From Rhodanobacter sp. (GTDB lineage: Bacteria > Pseudomonadota > Gammaproteobacteria > Xanthomonadales > Rhodanobacteraceae), in the NCBI GenBank assembly GCA_027307195.1, contig DAHUXL010000099.1:1-64000 (forward strand): 64,000 nucleotides of DNA. Direction: 5' to 3'. This document shows, in pieces, positions 25,269 to 33,207 of the stretch. The notes under the pieces are model-generated. The model was not told where the DNA came from, made no database searches, and saw only the letters and a list, made by a program, of their open reading frames with translations. Position numbers and translations under genes: made by a program. The stretch's first letter is position 1; every line of letters begins with the position of its first letter.

Positions 25269-26368
25269 CGTATCCGCGAGGCCGGCGCGCTGCGTCGGGC
25301 CATGCTGCTTTCGTCCACGCTCGGCGTACCGGACCCAGCCGCGGTGGCCGACTCCACGGTGGGTGCCGGGACCGACGGCGCGACCGCCGTAATCACCGGA
25401 ATGCGCGGAAGACCTGCCGGCGCCTCCGCACTGGCGGCATGCGACGTGCCCGTGGCGTAGACACGCGCCGTCGGCATCTGCGTCGGAGCCTTGGCGGGGT
25501 CGCTGACGATTTCCGCGGTCTCATCGACGTGGTCGGCATCCGTATAGAACCGGCTCGGTGCGTTGCGATCGCTCAGCACCACCACCAGCACCCGCCGATT
25601 GCGGTTGCGGCCTTCCACGCTGGCGTTGTCGGCGACCGGGCGCATTTCGCCCCAACCGATGATGCCGAGACGATCGGCATTCACCCCGTGCTCGGAAAAA
25701 AGTCGCGCCACGGACGCCGCGCGCGCCGCCGACAGCTCCCAGTTGGACGGGTAGATCAAGGTGTTGATCGGCACATCGTCGGTATAGCCCTCCACCCGCA
25801 GCGGGTTCGCGAACGGTGCGAGGATCGACGCGAGATTGCGCAGCACCACGTTGGCCGGTGCCGCCAGTTGGGCCACGCCACTGGGAAACAGGATGTCGGT
25901 ACGGATCTCGATTTCCAGCCAGTCCGTGGTGCGCCGCACGACTACCTGCTGCTTGTCGATCAACGGCTGCAAGGCCTTGCGTACCTGGCTTTCGATGTTT
26001 TTCAGATTCTCCTGCTGGGTCGACCGGTGGCCTGCCTCGCGCCCGTCGCCCCCACGCATCGGCACCGGATGCGGCGGGATCGGCACGGCGATCGGCACGA
26101 TCGACGAACCGGGCTGACCGGCCGGCGCGGCAATCGCCGGGGTAATGTTGTGCGGCCGCACCTTGGTCGGCGGCATTGGCGCAATCACGTGGCTGGAGCC
26201 GTTGAACGCCTCGACGATCGATTCGGACATCACCCGGAACTTGCCTTCGTTGACCACCGATACGGCGTACATCACCACGAAGAACGCCAGCAGCAGCGTC
26301 ATCAGATCGGCATACGGAATCGCCCATGCCTCGTGGTTGACGTGTTCCTCGTGGTGCTTTCTCCTCAT
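25265..26368 (-). CDS. motD: Flagellar motor stator protein MotD (MotB-like, OmpA domain)
   Basis: 367 residues. A single helix carries the proton-binding aspartate (IPYADLMTLLLAFFVVMYAV). A proline-rich linker (about 60-105) follows, then an OmpA-like peptidoglycan-binding domain (about 140-270: VEGYTDDVPINTL, NWELSAARAASVARLF, GWGEMRPVADNASVEGRNRNRR). The C-terminal about 90 residues are Ala/Pro/Thr-rich, longer than usual. It anchors the stator around the polar flagellum together with MotC. ATGA overlaps join it to motC and cheW. Confidence 0.93.
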   Translation of the reverse strand: MRRKHHEEHVNHEAWAIPYADLMTLLLAFFVVMYAVSVVNEGKFRVMSESIVEAFNGSSHVIAPMPPTKVRPHNITPAIAAPAGQPGSSIVPIAVPIPPHPVPMRGGDGREAGHRSTQQENLKNIESQVRKALQPLIDKQQVVVRRTTDWLEIEIRTDILFPSGVAQLAAPANVVLRNLASILAPFANPLRVEGYTDDVPINTLIYPSNWELSAARAASVARLFSEHGVNADRLGIIGWGEMRPVADNASVEGRNRNRRVLVVVLSDRNAPSRFYTDADHVDETAEIVSDPAKAPTQMPTARVYATGTSHAASAEAPAGLPRIPVITAVAPSVPAPTVESATAAGSGTPSVDESSMARRSAPASRIR

Positions 26369-27105
26369 GGCAGGTAACCCTGCAACCGCGCCTCGATCTG
26401 CCGCGGGTTGTCGCCCTGGGCAATCGACACCAGTCCTTCGATCAGGATTTCGCGCATCTGCGACTGCTTGCTGATCAGCCCCTTCAGGCGCGCCGCCATC
26501 GGCAACATGAACATGTTGGCCAGCGCCACACCGTAGATGGTCGCCACGAAGGCCGCCGCGATGCCATGACCGAGCTTGCTCGGATCGGCCAGGTTCTGCA
26601 TCACCGCCATCAGCCCCATCACCGCGCCGATGATGCCCAGCGTGGGGGAATAGATGCCGGCGTTCTCGTACACCTTGGCACCGGCCAGGTCGATCGCCTC
26701 GCGGGTGTCGAGATCGACTTCCAGCACACTGCGGATCGCATCTGGCTCGCTGCCGTCGACCAGCAGTTGCAGCCCCTTGCTGATGAACGCATCGGACTCG
26801 GCCTCGATGTGCGGCTCCAGTCCGAGCAGGCCCTGGCGTCGCGAGATTTCGCTCCAGCCCACGATACGGCTGATCAGGTCGGCGGGCTGGTGCCGGGGTG
26901 GCTTGTAGATCATCCCCAGCATCTTCAGCGCATGCTTGAGCACCTTGCCCTGGTTCTGCACCAGCAGGGCGGCAATCGTGCCGAAAAAGACGATCACGAA
27001 CGCCGCCGGATTCCACAACGCGCCCACCGTGGAACCCTTGAGCACGGTGCCCGCGATGATGACCACGAAGGCCAGAATCGTACCGATGATGCTTACCGGA
27101 TCCAT
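26365..27105 (-). CDS. motC: Flagellar motor stator protein MotC (MotA-like)
   Basis: 246 residues with four membrane helices: SIIGTILAFVVIIAGTVL, ALWNPAAFVIVFFGTIAALL, and the pair around IYSPTLGIIGAVMGLMAVM and AAAFVATIYGVALANMFMLP. The conserved proline of the third helix and the acidic/basic cytoplasmic loop (residues 75-150) that contacts FliG are present. With MotD it forms the ion channel that drives rotation. Only one stator pair is in the window. Confidence 0.94.
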   Translation of the reverse strand: MDPVSIIGTILAFVVIIAGTVLKGSTVGALWNPAAFVIVFFGTIAALLVQNQGKVLKHALKMLGMIYKPPRHQPADLISRIVGWSEISRRQGLLGLEPHIEAESDAFISKGLQLLVDGSEPDAIRSVLEVDLDTREAIDLAGAKVYENAGIYSPTLGIIGAVMGLMAVMQNLADPSKLGHGIAAAFVATIYGVALANMFMLPMAARLKGLISKQSQMREILIEGLVSIAQGDNPRQIEARLQGYLP

Positions 27106-27109
27106 ACGT

Positions 27110-28984
27110 TCAGCCGATGACCTGCAGGGAAGGGAGAAGTTGACCCGCGGCATCGGCCAGCCCGGCCAGATCCAGCACCAGCGCCAGTCGGCCATCGCCG
27201 GTCACGGTGGCGCCGGCGATGCCGGCGGCGCCCTCGAACAGCGGGCCGAGCGGCTTGACGATGACGTCCTCGCGACCGAGCACGGCATGCACCAGGCAGC
27301 CCAGCCGCAGATGGCCGATATGCAGCACCACCACGTGCCGGCCAGCTGCCGTCGCCGCACCCGCCCAGCTGGCCAGATTGGCCAACGGCAGTGCACGGCC
27401 GCGATGGCTGGCGACCAGCCGGCCATCGAGCAGGCGATCCTGGCCGTCGACGAGTTCGAAGACCTCCTCGACGTTGCTCAACGGCAGCGCGAACAAGCGC
27501 GTCCCGACGCGCACCATCAGCACGCGCAGAATCGCCAGCGTCAACGGCACGGTCAGTTCCAGCACACTGCCGTGACCGAGCTTGGAGCGCACCTGCAAAA
27601 TGCCGCCGAGTTCCGCCACGCGGGTCTTCACCACATCCATGCCGACGCCGCGGCCGGAGATGTCGGAGATCGCCGCGGCGGTGCTGAAGCCGGGGCGGAA
27701 AATCAGCTCGTAGCACTCGGTTTCGGTCAGATGTGCAGCCTGCGCCGAGTCGATCACACCCTTCTCCAGCGCCTTGCGGCGCAGGAGCTCCGGATCCATG
27801 CCGCGACCGTCGTCACTCACCGAGATCACGATGCGCTCGCCACGCTGGCTGGCCGACAGGCAGACCCGGCCCTTGCGCGGCTTGTCGCTGCGTTCGCGCT
27901 CATCCGGCATTTCCACGCCATGATCGAGCGCGTTGCGCAATAGATGGATCAGCGGATCGGCCAGCGCCTCGACCAGGCTGCGATCGAGATCGGTCCCTTC
28001 GCCTTCCAGCACCAGCTCCACGTCCTTGCCGAGCTGACGGGCCAGGTCGCGCACGATCCGCGGAAACCGCTGGAACAGTCGCCCGACCGGCTGCATGCGC
28101 ATGCCCAGCGCCGCAGCCTGCAGTTCGTCGGCAACCCGATCCAGCTCGGCGGCGGCCGTGGTCAGCGCCTCGTCTCCGCCATGCGCGGCCAGACTGAGCA
28201 GGCGGTTGCGCACCAGCACCAGCTCACCGGCACGGTTGACCAGCACGTCGAGCTTCGAAGTATCCACTCGCACGGTGGTCTCGGCCGGTGCGGGCGCCGC
28301 AGGGCGTGCGGGTGTCGGTGCAACGGACGCGGCGACCGGTGCCGGTGCCGGAGCGACAGCGACTGCCGCCACCGCGCCGGGCTGACCGCCCTTGCCGTGC
28401 AACGAGTCCAGCAGTGCCTCGAATTCATCATCACCGATCGCACTCGCCGTAGGCGCGGCGGCCGGCGCGGCCGCCTCGACGAGGCCTGGTGCGCCGGTCC
28501 CGTACAGATTGTCGAGCAAGGCCTCGAATTCGCTGTCGTCGATCGCCGCGCCATCGGCCATCGGCGCCAACACCGCCGATGTCGCGCTGACGGCAACCTT
28601 GGCCGTGACCGGCAACAGGCGCTGTAGCAACGCAGCGGGCGGCATTGCCAACGGCGCCTCATCGGCCAGCGCGGCCATCATCGCGGTTAGCAGGTCGAGC
28701 GCCTCGAGCAGCGCATCCATCTGCGCCGCGCCCAGCACCAGCTTGCCGTTGCGGGCCTCGTTGAGCAGATCCTCGGCGTGATGGCACAGCAGCACCATCG
28801 GCTCGACCGCCAGAAATCCGGCGCCGCCCTTGACGGTATGGAAGGCACGAAACACCGCGTTCAACAACTCGGCGTCGCCGGGCGCGGTTTCGAGCCCGAC
28901 CAGTTGCTCGCCGAGGCGCTGCACCAGCTCGCCAGCCTCGACCAGGAAATCCTGGCGCAGCTCGATGTCGAACTCCGCGTTCAC
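27110..28984 (-). CDS. cheA: Chemotaxis histidine kinase CheA (cluster 2, linked to cheYZ/motCD)
   Basis: 624 residues, GTG start with GAGGACC before it. HPt His49 (FRAFHTVKGGAGFL), then a long Ala/Pro linker, P3 dimerisation, a P4 kinase (HLLRNALDHGVEMPDE, VSDDGRGMDPE, GRGVGMDVVKTRVAELGG) and a P5 CheW-like domain. The linker holds two copies of DD-x-EFEALLD-x-L-x-G (about residues 147-161 and 184-198), which look like the FliM N-terminal CheY-binding peptide. A compact P2 domain is not apparent, so these peptides may do its job. This CheA most likely drives the flagellar motor through the adjacent cheY and cheZ. Confidence 0.95.
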   Translation of the reverse strand: MNAEFDIELRQDFLVEAGELVQRLGEQLVGLETAPGDAELLNAVFRAFHTVKGGAGFLAVEPMVLLCHHAEDLLNEARNGKLVLGAAQMDALLEALDLLTAMMAALADEAPLAMPPAALLQRLLPVTAKVAVSATSAVLAPMADGAAIDDSEFEALLDNLYGTGAPGLVEAAAPAAAPTASAIGDDEFEALLDSLHGKGGQPGAVAAVAVAPAPAPVAASVAPTPARPAAPAPAETTVRVDTSKLDVLVNRAGELVLVRNRLLSLAAHGGDEALTTAAAELDRVADELQAAALGMRMQPVGRLFQRFPRIVRDLARQLGKDVELVLEGEGTDLDRSLVEALADPLIHLLRNALDHGVEMPDERERSDKPRKGRVCLSASQRGERIVISVSDDGRGMDPELLRRKALEKGVIDSAQAAHLTETECYELIFRPGFSTAAAISDISGRGVGMDVVKTRVAELGGILQVRSKLGHGSVLELTVPLTLAILRVLMVRVGTRLFALPLSNVEEVFELVDGQDRLLDGRLVASHRGRALPLANLASWAGAATAAGRHVVVLHIGHLRLGCLVHAVLGREDVIVKPLGPLFEGAAGIAGATVTGDGRLALVLDLAGLADAAGQLLPSLQVIG

Positions 28985-28994
28985 GGCGAGGTCC

Positions 28995-29639
28995 TCAGAA
29001 CCCGAATTCGCTGAGCAGGCGATCGGCATCATCCTGGCTGGACACCTTGACCGCACTGGCCGGTGCCTCGCTGCCGGCCAGTGCGCCGGTCAGCCGCACC
29101 AGTTCCAGCAACGACGATTCGACGCTTTCGATGAAGTTGACCACCTTCTTGATGCGCTGGCCGGACAGGTCCTGCCACGACTGCGCCATCACCATGTCGG
29201 CCAGGCCGTCGCGGCAACTGATCGCGAAATCGCTGGCCTGATGTGCCAGCACCGCGGCGGGATCGCTCTTGCTGTCGGTGAACGCCAGCACTTCGCCGGC
29301 GTTGTGTGCCAGCAGCTCGGCGGCCGGTCGCATGCGCTCGGCGAAATCGATGCTGCGATGGGCCGCCAGCGCGCTCATTTCGAGTACGTCGTTGAGATGC
29401 TGGCGAGCGTCGGCCACGCTGTCCGGCAAACCCTCACTCGCCAGTTCGCCACCCAGCCGGCGCATCGCGCCATGCAGGTCGCGCGCCAGCTGGCCGAGCG
29501 CGCGGAACAGGCGTTGTTCGCGATCGCGCACCATCACGTCCAGCGCCTGCTCGAAGGCCGGGCCGTCGGGACTGTTCAGCAGGTCGCGCAATTCCGTCGG
29601 CAGATGTTCCTGGTTCACCAGTGGCAGGATGGCGCTCAT
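28995..29639 (-). CDS. cheZ: CheY-P phosphatase CheZ
   Basis: 214 residues, mostly helical. Catalytic segment [19 protein letters not shown] contains the Asp and Gln that direct attack on CheY-P. The C-terminal helix [14 protein letters not shown] is the CheY-docking tail. It overlaps cheY by ATGA and precedes cheA by 10 bases. This is the only phosphatase in the window, so it may also serve the other CheY. Confidence 0.94.
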   Translation of the reverse strand: MSAILPLVNQEHLPTELRDLLNSPDGPAFEQALDVMVRDREQRLFRALGQLARDLHGAMRRLGGELASEGLPDSVADARQHLNDVLEMSALAAHRSIDFAERMRPAAELLAHNAGEVLAFTDSKSDPAAVLAHQASDFAISCRDGLADMVMAQSWQDLSGQRIKKVVNFIESVESSLLELVRLTGALAGSEAPASAVKVSSQDDADRLLSEFGF

Positions 29640-30031
29640 GCGCTGGCTCCCGCGGCGGCGATCCGTTCGAAGATCTTGCCCAGTTTCTCCTTCAGGGTGA
29701 TCGCGGTGAACGGCTTGACGATATAGCCGTTCACGCCCGCCTGGGCGGCCGCGATGATCTGCTCGCGATTGTTCTCGGCAGTCACCATCAATACGGGCAG
29801 GCCTTTCAATGCCGCCTCGGCGCGAATCGCGCGCAGCAGGTCGATGCCGGTCATGTTCGGCATGTTCCAGTCGGTCACGACCAGGTCGAACGGGATACTG
29901 CGCAACATCGCGATCGCGCTCTCGCCATCCTCGGCCTCCTGGATCAGCGGATTGCTGAAGCCCAGTTCGACCAGCAGGTTGCGCACGATGCGCCGCATGG
30001 TGGAGAAGTCGTCCACCACCAGGATTTTCAT
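29636..30031 (-). CDS. cheY: Chemotaxis response regulator CheY (motor type)
   Basis: 131 residues. [15 protein letters not shown] at 6-20, phospho-acceptor Asp54 in [16 protein letters not shown] at the switch (84-88) and Lys106 in VKPFTA; these are the signatures of the E. coli-type motor-binding CheY. ATG 30031 has GGACAAG before it; an in-frame TTG four codons earlier is less likely. The 79 bases upstream to fliA show no clear promoter, so it is probably read through from fliA. Confidence 0.96.
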   Translation of the reverse strand: MKILVVDDFSTMRRIVRNLLVELGFSNPLIQEAEDGESAIAMLRSIPFDLVVTDWNMPNMTGIDLLRAIRAEAALKGLPVLMVTAENNREQIIAAAQAGVNGYIVKPFTAITLKEKLGKIFERIAAAGASA

Positions 30032-30110
30032 GTTCTTGTCCAAACACCTTCTCCACTTGCACCGTTTTTAGCCAGTGCGCCAAGCCTCGGGAATTCGAGT
30101 TACCGTTTCG

Positions 30111-30839
30111 TCAACCGCGCCAGTCGGTCAGCCGCGCGCGCAGCCGGATGACCGCCTGCCCATGGATCTGGCAAATGCGTGACTCGCTCACCCCGAGCAC
30201 GGCGCCGATCTCCTTCAAGTTCAACTCCTGCTCGTAGTACAGCGACATCACCAGTTGTTCGCGTTCGGGCAAACCGCCGATTGCCTCGGCCAGCGCATCG
30301 CGCATGCCGTTGCGCTCAATGCTGTCGTGCGGATTCAGCGTGGCTTCGTCGATGACGTCCAGTACCGCACCGTCCTCGTTGTCGTCCGACGCGGTCAGGC
30401 TGAGCAGGCGTACGCAGGCGGCATCGGCGAGGATCTGGTGATACTCCTCCGCACTGATGCCGAGCCGCCGGATAACTTCGGCATCGTCCGCCTCGGCACC
30501 GGTTTCGGTCTCGACCTGGCGGATCACCTCGGCCACTTCGCGGGTCTTGCGATGCACCGAACGCGGCGTCCAGTCGGTACGCCGCAATTCGTCCAGCATC
30601 GCGCCACGAATGCGGATGCCCGCATAGGTTTCGAAACTGGCCCCGCGATCGAGGGTGTAATGGCGCGACGCTTCCAGCAAACCGATCATCCCAGCCTGTA
30701 CCAGATCACCCACGTCGACGCTGGCCGGCAGCCGCCCCATCAGGTGATAGGCGATCCGTCGTACCAGCGGTGCATGCCGACGTACCAGTTCGTCGGCGCT
30801 TTCGCGGGAATGTTGTAAATATTCCGAAGCCGCATTCAT
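30111..30839 (-). CDS. fliA: Flagellar sigma factor 28 FliA
   Basis: 242 residues. Region 2 (LVRRIAYHLMGRLPASVDVG, GMIGLLEASRHYTLDRGASF, FETYAGIRIRGAMLDELR), region 3 and region 4 (LPEREQLVMSLYYEQELNLK, GVLGVSESRICQIHGQAV) are all intact. It recognises TAAAGTTT-N11-GCCGATAA promoters; such sites are seen before che operon 1, fliK2, fliC and flgK. It sits one base after the fleN stop (TGAGATG). No anti-sigma FlgM gene is in the window. Confidence 0.96.
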   Translation of the reverse strand: MNAASEYLQHSRESADELVRRHAPLVRRIAYHLMGRLPASVDVGDLVQAGMIGLLEASRHYTLDRGASFETYAGIRIRGAMLDELRRTDWTPRSVHRKTREVAEVIRQVETETGAEADDAEVIRRLGISAEEYHQILADAACVRLLSLTASDDNEDGAVLDVIDEATLNPHDSIERNGMRDALAEAIGGLPEREQLVMSLYYEQELNLKEIGAVLGVSESRICQIHGQAVIRLRARLTDWRG

Positions 30840-30840
30840 C

Positions 30841-31791
30841 TCAGCACCCTGTCGCCGGTGTCGCCCGGCCACCAAAGAAGGCGATCCGGTCGCGGCCCGC
30901 GCGTTCGGGTTCTGCCCATGTATCGACCACACTGGCCAATTTCTTGAATGCCAGCGCCGAACGGCTGGAAGGCCACACATCGACCACCGCGCTCTGCCGC
31001 CGGATCGCTTGCCGCAGCCGCTCGTCATGCGGTATCCAGCCGGCAAAATCGATCACCACGTCGAGGAAGCGGTCGCTGACCCGCGACAATTTGCGATGCA
31101 GCTGGCGGGCCTCGCCTTCGTTCTGTGTCATGTTCGCGACCATGCGGAAACGGCGCACACCGAAGTCGCGGCTGAGCACCTTGGTCAGCGCATAGGCATC
31201 GGTCAGTGACGCTGGCTCGTCGCACACCACCAGCACCACGTCGTCGGCGGCGGCGGCAAGCATCGACACGTTGTCGGACAGGCCCGCGGCGGTGTCCACC
31301 AGCAGGTATTGCGGCGGCTGCGCCAGCTCGTCGAACGCGCGGATGATCGCAGCGTGCTCACCGTTGTCCAGTTGCGCCAGCCGGCGCGCACCGGAGCCGG
31401 CCGGAATCACCCGCAGCCCGTGCGCGGCGGTCAGCAGCAGATCCTCCAGCGTGCAGTTGCCATCGAGCAGGTGACCGATATGCCGCGACGGCGTAAGCCC
31501 GAGCAGCACATCGACATTGGCCATGCCCAGGTCGGCATCCAGCAGGATCACATCGCGGCCGGCCATCGACAGCGCCATGCCAAGATTCACCGCGACCGTG
31601 CTCTTGCCGACACCGCCCTTGCCACCAGCCACGGCGATCGTGCGGCAGTGATGCCGTGGCAACACCGAGCCCCTCAGCAGGGTACTGGCCTGATGACCCA
31701 TCGACATGGCCTCCGGCGCGCCCCGTCCGACCATCGCCGAAAACATGTGCGTCAGTCCCCACGCCTGATCCATTGCGAGTGCTTCGCTCAT
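30841..31791 (-). CDS. fleN: Flagellum number regulator FleN (MinD/ParA family ATPase)
   Basis: 316 residues. Deviant Walker A GGKGGVGKSTVAVNLG at about 54-69, LLDADLGMANVDVLLGL next, then LLVDTAAGLSDNV and VVCDEPASLTDAYALTKVL. With FlhF it keeps the number of polar flagella at one and antagonises FleQ in pseudomonads and vibrios. About 45 unconserved residues precede the ATPase. ATGA overlap with flhF upstream and one base from fliA downstream. Confidence 0.94.
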   Translation of the reverse strand: MSEALAMDQAWGLTHMFSAMVGRGAPEAMSMGHQASTLLRGSVLPRHHCRTIAVAGGKGGVGKSTVAVNLGMALSMAGRDVILLDADLGMANVDVLLGLTPSRHIGHLLDGNCTLEDLLLTAAHGLRVIPAGSGARRLAQLDNGEHAAIIRAFDELAQPPQYLLVDTAAGLSDNVSMLAAAADDVVLVVCDEPASLTDAYALTKVLSRDFGVRRFRMVANMTQNEGEARQLHRKLSRVSDRFLDVVIDFAGWIPHDERLRQAIRRQSAVVDVWPSSRSALAFKKLASVVDTWAEPERAGRDRIAFFGGRATPATGC

Positions 31792-33059
31792 GCGTTGGCC
31801 ACCGCAAGGCCGAAGCGTTCGGCCATCACGCTGTCGTCCGGCACGTGTCCTTTCAGCGACTGCGCAGCACGGCACACCAGCACCCGCGCATCGGCCGCGG
31901 CAATATCCTCGGGCACACGCTGGCCATCGGTGGTGTAGTCCAGCGGCAGCCGGTGGCGGATCAGCACCGACAGTGCGCCACCCAGATTCGGCGCCTCGTC
32001 CAGCTTGGTCAGGATGCATGCATTCGGCTTGAGCGGCAGATAGGCACGCACTGCTTCATCAAGTGACTGCGACTGCGCATTTGCTGCCAGCACCAGACAG
32101 GCGCGCAACTCGCCGGCGTCGGACAGGATGTCCATCTGCTGGGCGAGCCGCGGATCGCTGCCGGCCACGCCGGCGGTATCGATCAGCACGGTATGCCGGC
32201 CGCGCAACAGCTCCAGTACCTTGCGCAGGCTTTCCGCGTCATACGCCGGATACACGCGCACACCGAGCAGGCGGCCATAATGTTCGAGCTGCGCGGCGGC
32301 GCCAATGCGGTAATGATCCGTACTGATCAGCGCCACCTGCTCCGCACCGTGGCGCAATACTGCCCGAGCGGCGAGCTTGGCGATGGTGGTGGTCTTGCCC
32401 ACGCCGGTGGGACCGACCAGGGCGGTGATGCCCTGGCCATCGGACAGGCCGCGCCCGCTCACAGCCAGGCTGCGACTGAGCATGCCCAGCGGCAGGTAGC
32501 GCGCCTGTTCGGCATTGATCTGTTCGGGCAGTTCGACCAGCAGTTGACGTGCCACATCGGCCTCGATGCCCAGCCGGGTCATCTCGCGCAGCACGCGGGC
32601 ACGCAGCGGCTGGCGCCGATCCATGTCGTTCCAGGCAAGGCTCGACAGCTGCACCTCCAGCATCTCGCGCAGGCTGCCCAGCTCGCTGCGCATGCGCGCC
32701 GTATCCTGTACGGCACGTTCCATCAGCGGATGCATGGTCGGCGGCTCGTTCGCCGCCACTGCCGGCGTCGGTATCGTGGCGAGCGGCGGTGGCAGCAGCG
32801 AAGTCCGCGGCGGCCGTACTGGCGACGGTAGTGGGGCGATCGGGGCGGCCGCCACTGGCGATGCGTCGGCGCCTGCCAATGGAACGCCATGCCGCGCGGC
32901 TTCGCGCACCAGCGCTTCGTCGTAATCGATCGCGGCGATGACCTCGATCCCTTCGGGCAGTCGGCGCGTGGACAGGATCACCGCTTCCGGCCCCTGCTCC
33001 TCGCGCACTTCTCGCATGGCCTGGCGCATGTCCGCCGCCACGAATCGCTTGATCTTCAT
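31788..33059 (-). CDS. flhF: Flagellar polar-placement GTPase FlhF
   Basis: 423 residues. N-terminal MKIKRFVAADMRQAMREVRE module, a proline-rich middle, then an SRP-like NG domain: G1 VGPTGVGKTTTIAKLAAR, DTAGVAGSDPRLAQQM (G3) and ILTKLDEA (G4). It targets the flagellar base to the pole. The frame runs to 33131, but ATG 33059 matches all family members. The preceding 148 bases to the flhA stop hold no gene and no confident promoter. Confidence 0.95.
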   Translation of the reverse strand: MKIKRFVAADMRQAMREVREEQGPEAVILSTRRLPEGIEVIAAIDYDEALVREAARHGVPLAGADASPVAAAPIAPLPSPVRPPRTSLLPPPLATIPTPAVAANEPPTMHPLMERAVQDTARMRSELGSLREMLEVQLSSLAWNDMDRRQPLRARVLREMTRLGIEADVARQLLVELPEQINAEQARYLPLGMLSRSLAVSGRGLSDGQGITALVGPTGVGKTTTIAKLAARAVLRHGAEQVALISTDHYRIGAAAQLEHYGRLLGVRVYPAYDAESLRKVLELLRGRHTVLIDTAGVAGSDPRLAQQMDILSDAGELRACLVLAANAQSQSLDEAVRAYLPLKPNACILTKLDEAPNLGGALSVLIRHRLPLDYTTDGQRVPEDIAAADARVLVCRAAQSLKGHVPDDSVMAERFGLAVANA

Positions 33060-33207
33060 GCCTGTCCGCTCCGGCAGGAAACGGGAATCCGGACGGCGCT
33101 TTCGAACATGCTGCGGATCACTGGGATACACGGCCTCGCCAACTGACTACGCCGCTCCGCTTTCCCGTGTCCCATTTTCGATTTCCTGTCCACCAGACCC
33201 ACCTCGC

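Noticed and set aside
25265-27016. 583-residue MotD with a long N-terminal extension
   Set aside because: The extension is motC read in another frame; the ATG at 26368 with ATGA overlap is the real start.
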